Shown here: positions 55,580 to 64,000 of the stretch, one piece after another | How the letters are laid out: every line of letters starts with the position of its first letter | Numbering within the stretch: position 1 is the stretch's first letter | Source of the DNA: Persicaria tinctoria | Taxonomy: Eukaryota; Streptophyta; Magnoliopsida; Caryophyllales; Polygonaceae | Reading direction: 5' to 3' | Length of the DNA stretch: 64,000 nucleotides | Assembly (NCBI GenBank): GCA_037127255.1 | Contig: JBANSL010000004.1 | Span: 36,048,467-36,112,466, forward strand | Position numbers and translations under genes: made by a program | The notes under the pieces: generated by a model | The model's database searches: none | Told to the model about the DNA's origin: nothing | What the model saw: only the letters and a program-made list of their open reading frames with translations

Positions 55580-58500
55580 CTAAGGTTTTTTCGAATGAAG
55601 TCCATGTACCCAATGGATTTCCCTAGGTGACTTGCCTTTGCACCTTAGTGAAATCCGAGACTTACATGTTTCAATAATCTTAATCGCCCAATCCTTAGGT
55701 CTACATCTCTCATTCCCGAATACAATTTCATTCCGCCCCATCCAAGTGTAATAGATGAATGCAACGAATACAGGCAATTTCACCTGGAAGAAAACGGTGT
55801 TCTTCACTTCATCCTGTTCTGCACCAAACCACTTAAGCCATTCGTCAATCCCTCCTGGCCGAGTTGGGAGGCCCACCCACCTCCAAACTATAGCTCGAGC
55901 TTCCTCAATCCGGGAACAAGCGAACCACAAATGCTGTTCAGATTCATCTGCACTCTTACACAATGGGCAGATGGCGGCTTCCACTCCTTTCCAGTGTTTA
56001 ATTATCCTTTCTGTCCGCAAACGGTTTCTCGCAGCCACCCATACAATAAATGACCACTTCCGGGACTGAATTCCCTTCCATAGCATATCGCCCCAATCCA
56101 CCAAGGGACCCTTCTCTCGCATTTCTTCATAGATTCTGGCACATGCGAGGCTGCCAATCGGCTTTAATAGCTGTTGTATGCTGCCCTGTTCTGTTACAAT
56201 CCCCCGATAGTTCAGCTCCCCTCTAATATCCAAAATACACTTCCAGATCCACGTATCATAGACCCGCTCCTCAACCATCCATATCGACTCATTTTTCAGA
56301 TGGTTAACAGCCACCCAGCGAGTCCATATATTGTCCCTGCCCAGCTTAATATCGCCAATCAGCGCTGCAAACAGGCTCTTATTCCAGATTCCAAGCTGTT
56401 TCACATCGAGCCCACCCTCTCCATATGGTCGTGTTACCTCATCCCAAGCAACCAGTGAACATTTGCGATTCGAGTGTCCATTCCATAGAAACTGGCGACA
56501 CATTCCATTCAAGTGGTCGATCACCGTCTTGGGGAGAAGAGTGGCCTACCCCCAATAGGTGAATAGCCCATATAGCACTGATTTTATTAGTTGAAGCCGA
56601 CCCGCATATGACAGCGTTTTACTCGCCCATCCATTCAGCTTACTCTCCACCTTTTCCAGGAGCTCTTTATATTCAGAAATTAGCACCCTCCTAGCATGCA
56701 AAGGGATACCCAAATATGTAACTGGGAAGGAGCCCGAGCTGTAGCCAAGTTTCCTCTCAATATCCATTCTCACCTCCTCCTTTACCCCTGCAATGTAGCA
56801 GGTGCTCTTCACCGCATTTATGCGGAGTCCAGACGCAGCAAAAAATCGATCAAGGCAGCTCTGTATAATGCTAATGGACTCCACATCAGCTCGACAGAAC
56901 AAAAGGAGGTCATCCGCAAAGGCTAAATTCGTCAATTGCAGCTCCCTGCATTTCGGATGGTAGTTAAAATTGGGATCTGAAGCCGCTTCAACCATCATTC
57001 TATTGCGAACTTCCATACATATGACAAACAAATATGGGGAGAGGGGATCTCCTTGTCTTAGCCCCCTCTTACCCCTAAAGAAACCCCCCGGTGCACCATT
57101 AATCAGGACCGAGAATGAGGTGGATGTAACACATTCCATTATTACCCGGATTAATCTCGGTGGTAACTTTAGCAGTTCAAGTGCAAATTTCACAAAGTCC
57201 CATCTCAAATAGTCATACGCCTTTTGGAGGTCGACTTTCAATGTGCATCTAGGTGATACCCGTTTCGTTCCATACCCGTTCACAATCTCCAAGGCAACTG
57301 CACAATTGTGAGAAATCGATCTCCCCGGAACAAATGCCCCTTGGTTAACACCTATCAGATCAGCAAGGAGGGGTTTGATGCGCTGCACTATTATCTTACT
57401 CACCACTTTCATGATCGTGTTGCAACAAGATATGGGGCGAAGGTCTTTGACATAGGTAGGATTCTTCACCTTGGGTATGAGTGTGATAAAAGTGGCGTTT
57501 AGTTGCTTCAGAACCTGCCCACTTTCAAAGATCTCAGCAATAGCTCGATACATGTCCTTACCCAGAATCCCCCAACTCTTTTTAAACAAATGACTACCGA
57601 ACCCGTCCGGTCCCGGAGATTTGTTTATACCGATAGCCCATACTGCATTCCTCACCTCCTTTTCCTCTGGAACAGCATCTAGACCAGGCCAACTATAATC
57701 AGGGAGTTCAGCCCCAGGCGGTACAAAAGGAAGATCCTCCACTTCCGAATCTGTGGCCAGCAGCTGTTCAAAGAAATGCACTATATGCTTACTGATTTGT
57801 TCTTCATCTTCCAGCAGAATCCCTTTATCATCTCTCATAGCCAGCACTGCGTTCCAAGCCCTTCTAGCCTTCACACTTCTAAAAAACATAGAAGATGTCT
57901 CTTCCCCCATTGTTACCCAGTGTAGCTTCGCTTTCTGTTTGGTTAAGCTAAGGAGACGTCCCACATTATCTTTGATCTCCTTCTCTATTTGGCCAGCCCT
58001 CTCCACCAGTTCCTCATTAGTCTTTTCCGTTAGGAGCCTGACTTGTACCTCCTTCAAACAATCTTTGCTCAGCTTTATTTTGCTTTGGAGATCAGGAAAC
58101 ACAACCCTATCCCAACTCTTTAGCGCTTCCTTGACATTTCTCAGCTTCTGTGCAAATATATATTGTTTGGATCCTACCACTTCATTGCGCCAAGCACACA
58201 AAACAAGAGAGCTATAAGCTTCCTCATCACACAAGAAGTTTTTAAATCTAAACGGATATTTCTTTGTGTTTAATGTGCTGCGCAACGTAATCACTCCAGG
58301 GGAATGATCAGATCTTCCTGGAACATCGAATAACGCCTTAGCATGTGGAAAATTGTCCCTCCAATGATCATTAACTAGTACTCGATCAATTTTCCATTCA
58401 ATCCTTTCCGACCCACCTTTCCTGTTATGCCAAGTGTGCCTAGCACCAATATAATCCAGGTCAGACAGCCCACAGTCACCCATTACCGTACAAAGCTCAT

Positions 58501-58984
58501 CAAAATTATCATGGTCCGCTGCAATCATAGGCCACTTATCCTCTAATTCAGCAATACAGTTCAGATCCCCTAAAGGAACATCCGCAGCGCTAGCAATTCT
58601 CCTAATAGCCTCCCAAAGCACAACTCTATCTTTCTTGTAATTCTCAGCATACACAAATGTAGCTATGAACCTGAACGCATTATCCCGAGTACATACTAAG
58701 AAGTGTATGAATTGGGCATGGTCCTCAACCACCTTAACCTCAAATACAGCCGGATTCCACATGACCCAAATTCGACCTTTTTCAGAATCTGTACTATTCT
58801 CAGCAAGTTCCCACCCATACATAAGAGTCCTCTGTATTTTTTGAACCTTCTTTCTAGCCACCTTAGCTTCCAAAAAACTCATAAGAGCTATATCATTATC
58901 CCAACAATACGTTGTTAAGAAATTATTTTTAATGTGGTCGTTGAGACCACATATATTCCAGGCCCCTAGTTTAATCTTATTCAT
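55580..58984 (-). pseudogene. LINE J ORF2: endonuclease, reverse transcriptase, zf-RVT (one in-frame stop)
   Basis: 1134 codons from ATG 58984. The AP-type endonuclease is at residues 1-240 (MNKIKLGAWNICGLNDH, VPLGDLNCIAELEDKW, then FDVPGRSDHSPGVITL). RT is at about 430-800: GRSISHNCAVALEIVNGYG, motif A VDLQKAYDYLRWDFV, motif B GLRQGDPLSPYLFVICMEV, motif C NLAFADDLLLFC with both aspartates, and VTYLGIPLHARRV. zf-RVT is at about 1000-1070 (LWKGIQSRKWSFIVWVAARN, CPLCKSADESEQHLWFAC). The only break is TAG at 56548-56546 after TYWG, where glutamine (CAG) is plausible. The start overlaps the ORF1 stop as ATGA. There is no RNase H domain, unlike the LINE at 10996. Confidence 0.9.
58981..58984 (-). 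promoter_or_regulatory. ATGA overlap of ORF1 stop and ORF2 start
   Basis: The four bases are both the ORF2 start (ATG, 58984-58982) and the ORF1 stop (TGA, 58983-58981). This layout allows ribosomes that finish ORF1 to restart on ORF2. No other ATG precedes the conserved endonuclease start. Confidence 0.75.
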
Positions 58985-60579
58985 AAGGAAACCCCTTTGG
59001 GAGTGCTACTCTCCCCAAAAGCTGCTGAAGAACCTGTTGTACTAACCTCATTCCCTTCACTCCCTTTAGTATCATGATCCATATCTCTCAGCAAATCAAA
59101 TCTATTCGGGCTTTTCTGGTCAACTGATCTATCATAAGAGTGTATATCAGTCACACTCCTCATTTTCTTCTTTCCAGATTGCGTTTTCCATTCTCTGCCA
59201 TTCATACCCGAAACCTTCTTCTCTTCCTGTTTACCAGAGTCAGCATTAGTGCCAAAGTCGGCTGCTTCCCCCGTTGATCCTACAGTTTCAACTGAACCCC
59301 CTGATTGCTCACACAGCTTCTGCTCAATCTGTAATGCCTCATCTGATTTTTTATCTCCTTTACTGCCATCATCAGGCCGAACTGCGTCAACACTTTTGCT
59401 GTCATTACTGTCATTGTTAATCACGCTGTTACTATTGCCTCTAGGAACCCACTTTAGCTTACCTCCCATATTCTCTTTGTCCTTCGCTCGCCTAACCAAG
59501 CATGTCGCCACATTATGGCCAAATTTGACACATTCCGTACATATTTTGGGAAGCCATTCAAACACAACACTCTGCTGGGACGGAACTCCTTTCGTATCCA
59601 CAATTTCAACTGCCCTCTGCATCGCCTCCCCAGCTGAAACTTCAACTAGCAACCGTGCATAAGAAATGCAATCCCCTCTAGCAGTTCTATCATCTATGCA
59701 GATTGGATCCCCAATACCGCTCCCTATACGCCCAATAGCTTCTTTACTGAAATAGGTGGGATCAAGATTCGGCAGACAAGCCCAGATTGGGATGCGCTCA
59801 AAGCTGCTCCAGTTAATAGGCGATCCCGTTTCCCAGATCTTCAGGATCAATGGTCAAGAACCGTCGACATTCCAGGGACCACACCTCATAACCCAATCTC
59901 TATCCTCTTCACTCTGGAATCTGAACACAAAAATCCCATTTGATTTCTGAAACACCCTAGGCGACGGAATCTGCCATTCCTCCTCAGTGAAGCTCTTCAT
60001 TCTGTTGTGCTTGACCGAATTCCCAGATACCACTCCAATCAGAACTGCGCTCCACTCCTTCTCCTTTTCGACCACATCTTCAGGCCGCATGACGACCCTC
60101 CCTTTCTGTACATCTGGGTGCTTGACCAATTTGACAGCATCCTGGATGTTCCTATTTGCCTCAAACTTGCTAGAACCCATATTCGAGTTTGCCCGCCGAT
60201 CTCTGTCCCTGAAAGACTTCTTAAAGGCTTCCAGGAAAGATAAATCGCGTCGGACGCTCCCCTGGACCTCATTTTCTTTATCTCCCAAATCCACATGCTG
60301 TGACTGGTCGAGATCTTTTTCCCCAGGTGTTGCTGTCTCACCCTCTTTAATAGGTTCCTTACCTACCTGGTGGTTGGCATTTACTCCCATAGCCGCTACA
60401 TTGAATGCTCGTTTATCATCAGCTTTTAGGTCAGATCTGTTACTCGAGCCATTGCCACTCTTCTCTTTCTCTTCAGGGTTAGTAGTCTCGGATTCCCGCC
60501 TGTTCAGAATCCATACAGGTTTGGTTAGGGGTTTGCCACCCCCACGAGAATAACCGGTACCGCCTTCGGCCTTACCCAT
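58981..60579 (-). pseudogene. LINE J ORF1 protein (one in-frame stop)
   Basis: RNA-binding protein of the LINE particle. 532 codons from ATG 60579 (MGKAEGGTGYSRGGGKPL) to TGA 58983-58981. A single in-frame TGA lies at 59856-59854 between WNVDGS and PLILKIWETG. An arginine codon (CGA) is likely there, so one C-to-T change explains it. Domains: a basic, low-complexity N-terminus, a DUF4283-like region (about residues 185-300: GKRN-type core with EEDRDWVMRCGPW and IWACLPNLDP), then a CX2CX4HX4C zinc knuckle CTECVKFGHNVATC at about residue 355, and an acidic and basic tail. The upstream start is chosen as the first ATG of the long frame. Confidence 0.85.
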
Positions 60580-60907
60580 GTCGGCGGCCGACAGTCAACA
60601 CCCAGCCCTAACGGGCGAGGAGGAGACCTAGCGCTCTCTAACTCTCTCTCCCGGATTCTGCTCAAAGCTTTTTCCATTGAGCCAATTTTTTATTTCCATC
60701 CTCTTATCATGCAACACTAGTGTAAATTTATTTTTTGTATGATTTTTTTATATTATCGATATAATTTTATAAGAAAATATGAAACGTTTCTTATCTCTTT
60801 TATTCTTCCTTTGAAATAAAAGAGTTGAATCTTTATCAAAAGTTGAATATTCAACCAAAGTAGCACCAACTCCAATCTAATCCAAAGTATCAGTTTGCAT
60901 AAGATAC

Positions 60908-61779
60908 CTGTCTAATAATAATTCTACTTGTGGCAACATCAGCAAAACAAATACCGTAAACATGCTTTTCTTTTTGGTCTGGAGGTGTAGAATTACTCTT
61001 AGTTATTGCCATGATATAGGAAGCATCTGGATTGGCATATATCATCTCCCCTTTTGTCAATATGTCACTTTGGTGATAACAACACATATTTCACGCTTCA
61101 CAACCTAATTCCAATATAAAATATGTCAAACTGGCATCCAGCTTTCACAAGAACTTCCAAATAAGCTCTTATTGCAAGCATAAAGTAACCAGAAAAAAAT
61201 CAGTCTCTTTAACAATATGCAAGTATAGAATGTGCTTGCTTAAGTGATGCCAGTTTCTTCATATCAATTAACCAGCTATTCTAATTGGGACCCAGCAAGT
61301 TTCTCATGATTTTATCAATTAACCGACTCATTTTCTGCAAAAGGTTCTCATAATCTTAGCAAACAACTTAAAAGAAACATTTTAATATGAGAATGGCTTT
61401 ACGTTTTCTATATGGTCTAGATCATAACACTTTATTATTACAGCTAGCAATCACCATTTACCGAAAAAAAAGGAATTGATACTAAGTTACTGTCTCAGTT
61501 GATAAAACAAAGCCAAAACTGATATTTTTCATTCGAAACATACCCTGTCTTTTGAACCTTCTTTCTTGTGATGAACCTCAAGTTGGTCAGGGGTTTCTAT
61601 TTGCTCCATTACATGTACTCGATGCCCCTGTTTCACCGGGGATAAAACATTATAGTACAGGTTCAAAGAGATAGCAGGTAAAACAAATGCAAAGAATATT
61701 GATGGGTAACCTTTCTTGTCAGCTTCTCCACATTTATTGAAAAATTCTTCTCTGGGAATTCACCATGAGGTTGTTCTCC
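60908..61779 (-). pseudogene. MSH6: MSH6-like gene fragment: three consecutive exons
   Basis: Minus-strand exons with correct splice signals. Exon a is 61779-61711 (23 codons, GEQPHGEFPEKNFSIN...; donor gttacc). Exon b is 61627-61544 (28 codons, GHRVHVMEQIETPDQLE...; donor gtatgt). Exon c is 61104-60908 (VVKREICVVITK, then LTKGEMIYANPDASYIMAI and GICFADVATSRIIIRQ; donor gtatct). The introns are 83 and 439 bases, with acceptors ttttag, aaacag and aattag. MSH6 is the mismatch-binding partner of MSH2 in the nucleus; these exons cover part of the N-terminal mismatch-recognition domain and the start of the connector. A 2-base insertion (ta) in exon c breaks the frame. No neighbouring exons are found on either side, so this is a genomic fragment and not a gene. 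Confidence 0.8.
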
Positions 61780-61799
61780 CTAAAATAAATTTGAGATGC

Positions 61800-64000
61800 C
61801 ATTTTAGATATGATAAGCCACAAATGTTTGCAACAAAGTCTGGAATGAAATCAAGCAATAATCATGTAAAATAATGTACATTTTTTGCATGTTTTTACCA
61901 AAAAATTATCAGACATGTCCTCTTATTCCTCATCATTAGCAAGTAATTGTTTCACATGTCCAAAAGAGGGGAAAAAATAATGATAAATTATATTACTACT
62001 CATAATGTTACAACCTTTACACCTTCCTTAAGAGTTTGGTGTAAGAAAGAGGAGAGATTTAATGATGAATTGAGTCATATACGTACTCACATAATCATAA
62101 AATGGTTGCACATAGTCATCCAACGTAACGTAAGTGGCCATAGAACAAAGACGTTAGCAAAAGTAATTAAAAAATCTCCAGAGCTTGATGTACATGGTAT
62201 AGCATAAATCATTTATGATGGAATTAATTTTCTATAAATCAATGATAACCGATACCAAGTCAAAAGGGTTTAAAAACTTCCTTTTCTCGATCGAAATCAG
62301 GTAGCCGATAAATAGCAGAGCTTATTGATCTCACCATTAACATATTGTCCACATTTTCTTCCAAATCGGTCCAAGGTTGAATGGTAAAGGGATACATCTT
62401 GATTTTTGCAGCTCTAACTTTTGCAAAATCTCAAGGTAGGCATCATAAACAATATCAAAACAATTAGTTACAATTAAATAGAGTTCAATTTTAGAATTCA
62501 AAAGTATTATAGATATAAAAAAACATGGAATCGCTACAAACTCTTGAAGATAATAGGTGTTTCAAAATCAATCAGATGCAAGACACTGACCTAGATGGCC
62601 TATAACATCGGTTGACAGACACATAATTTACTGCGAATTCTCATTCTCATACCACTTTAATCCCTGCCAGAGCTACTTAAATCACCTGATAAAACTGCAG
62701 TGCCCGCTGGTTTGTCCCCTTCTTTTGATGGAAATGAGAAAGTATTCTTCTCATCTAATAGGAACAAAGATTAAACAAAAAGCATACACACAAGTTCAGA
62801 TCCTTCTTTATAAAAAATGAAAATGGAGGCCTCCCCACATGACAAATTCATTAAGGCACCAAATGGACAACCCAACAGTACCTTCATATTGAAAGAAAGA
62901 AAGACAAACAAAACAAATTAGAAAGAGGATATTTAACCTTGAAATTACCTATTTCGATTCAAGCTGCAGCTAATTAGGCGAAACACCATTCATGGGATCA
63001 TTGGGTGGGTGTTGGCTTCTGATTCAAGCTACAGCTTAGCTGAAACACAATTTTGATTAGCCGCCCACAGCAACTAAAAGCAAGTTCCTGAATACAAAGC
63101 GTGGATATTAAATGATGACTTGCAAAAGAAATAATTAGATTGAACAAATGCAATAAAATTGTCCCAATCTATATACATATCAAAATTCACAAGTACAGGT
63201 TAGTAACATTAGCTAATTGGGAGAGAATATCAAATACTCCAAAATCAGACTCAAATTCAAACCGTATAAGAACAATATAAACTTTTATCAGATGGGACAA
63301 AAGAGATGTGTTTGAGAAGTACATGTTTTGAACATTATCAGATTCAAACTATCTACAATAATGAAGAGTAATTCACAGCAGGAAAAAAGGGGGAAAACAC
63401 AGATTTAGACAAATCTATACTAAGTTCCAAAAAAAATTTAGGGCCACCACTCAATCAAACATACAAGAAAAACACACACAAAATTTGGAGAAATACCAAG
63501 ATCCATAGTAAAAGAAAAAAATGGATGCTTATATTGAGAAAGATGAATAGTTTTTACATTGAAAAGAGAAGGTGGTTTATTTATAGCTTAGGAAAGAGAA
63601 AAGTACTACCTCTGTTTCAGACAGCTCAATTACCACATAAAACTTTTCAATTGAAAGGTTGAATATGCTAAAACAACAAACTGGATGGACAAAAAAAGAT
63701 ATAATATGTGGCCAGTGCCTTGCATGCGTTTTACTGGAGGGACAGAAAAGGGGCTCCAATTTGAATATTAAAATTTACTGCTAAAACTCATCTATAAGGT
63801 CAGCGCCTAAGGCCCGAGAAAATTAATGACAGCAACTCGGTTTTGAGATTCCATAGAACTCAAAATTGATAAACTTTAATATTCAAAATGAGTTCTATCC
63901 ATCGAATGACAATTCCTAGGAATTTATACGAGTTTCATAGTTGGAATAACTATAACTATGGAATTTACATGAGTTATGTTCATCAATCCTCACAAACACT
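61800..64000. other. non-coding DNA, no confident gene
   Basis: AT-rich. A plus-strand frame of 86 codons (61947-62207) and minus-strand stretches near 62440-62290 (TIQPWTDLEENVDNML) and 62760-62690 (with an acceptor-like cctattag) look faintly gene-like but match no family that I can name. At 63835-63895 a short inverted repeat (agaactcaaaatt and aaaatgagttct) suggests a small MITE. Confidence 0.35.

Larger units (their letters stand above)
55381..60695 (-). mobile_element. full-length LINE J (L1 type), nearly intact
   Basis: Complete minus-strand non-LTR retrotransposon inserted in element G. The 15-bp target duplication ccatcctcttatcat is exact (55366-55380 and 60696-60710). The order is a 5-prime UTR of about 116 bases (60695-60580), ORF1 (60579-58981), ORF2 (58984-55580) and a 3-prime UTR of about 199 bases. 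There are only two defects, one stop in each ORF. The 3-prime end reads tatttatcaattcag on the minus strand with no poly-A tail, which is unusual for a plant L1. Its closest relative in the window is the fragment at 655-2235. Confidence 0.92.
60715..64000. mobile_element. possible CACTA element start carrying captured gene pieces (hypothetical)
   Basis: G's homology ends at 60714 and the next bases are CACTAGTGTAAA. CACTA elements begin with CACTA and make 3-bp duplications, so this is a plausible left end. Subterminal repeats are not evident and the right end would lie outside the window. The alternative is a simple deletion junction. Confidence 0.3.

Noticed and set aside
61947..62207. 86-codon plus-strand frame ending KKSPELDVHGIA
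   Set aside because: No recognisable family, low-complexity AT-rich context, no promoter or exon signals; kept only as a note.
62290..62440. minus-strand stretch PWTDLEENVDNML as a possible F-box or further MSH6 exon
   Set aside because: It does not match known MSH6 exon order and lacks flanking splice sites; too weak to call.
1..64000. CRISPR array, bacterial operon, phage or integron
   Set aside because: No regularly spaced direct repeats with unique spacers; all coding remnants are eukaryotic transposable elements or a plant gene fragment.

Overview
This window looks like a repeat-rich intergenic block of a flowering-plant genome. The evidence is: plant Ty3/gypsy elements with an Athila/Tat-type aspartic protease and pol, a chromovirus-like Ty3/gypsy element, a Ty1/copia end, three plant L1-type LINEs (one with a plant-type C-terminal RNase H), Stowaway- and hAT-like MITEs, a tRNA-derived SINE, CACTA ends and intron-containing exons of a plant MSH6-like gene. 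I see no intact host gene, no rRNA or functional tRNA gene and no CRISPR array. The species cannot be named from this sequence.

Layout. 1-654: 5-prime end of a copia element (minus strand) inserted in a LINE remnant (655-2235, minus). 2236-7770: mostly non-coding DNA with an exon-like remnant (2898-3032), a Stowaway-like MITE (3366-3600), a hAT-like MITE (3896-4527), a perfect-looking hairpin (4511-4564), a SINE (5551-5809) and a long inverted repeat (6648-7045) with a further copy to 7265. 7771-10990: decayed Athila/Tat pol (minus, called H). 10996-13222: 5-prime truncated LINE with RNase H (plus). 13223 to about 42001: a nest built on Athila/Tat-like element A (plus). Element D, which has long LTRs and no coding capacity, lies inside A (18798-29613, TSD acttt). 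Element B lies in A's 3-prime LTR (31521-41931, minus, TSD gtaga). Solo LTR C lies inside B (35856-37960, TSD gtcct).

42002-51340: chromovirus-like element F (minus), split by solo LTR E (46820-48917, TSD gcggc). 52075-52461: one end of a CACTA transposon. 52971-55380: LTR and tail of a fifth member of the A/B family (G). A nearly intact, full-length LINE (J, 55381-60695, minus) is inserted in G with a 15-bp target duplication. 60711 to the end: non-coding DNA starting at a possible CACTA terminus and carrying three spliced-type exons of an MSH6-like mismatch repair gene.

How the parts relate. A, B, C, E and G are one family. The two members with an internal region encode only Gag and aspartic protease; B also keeps a remnant of the integrase C-terminus but has no reverse transcriptase, RNase H or integrase core. 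They would need enzymes from a partner such as the H type. The most unusual feature is a short palindromic DNA motif (core TCGAnnTCGA, usually inside CTCGAnnTCGAG or GTCGAnnTCGAC). It recurs dozens of times in LTRs, coding sequence and tails of this family, in different reading frames and on both sides of stop codons. I treat it as the main lead.
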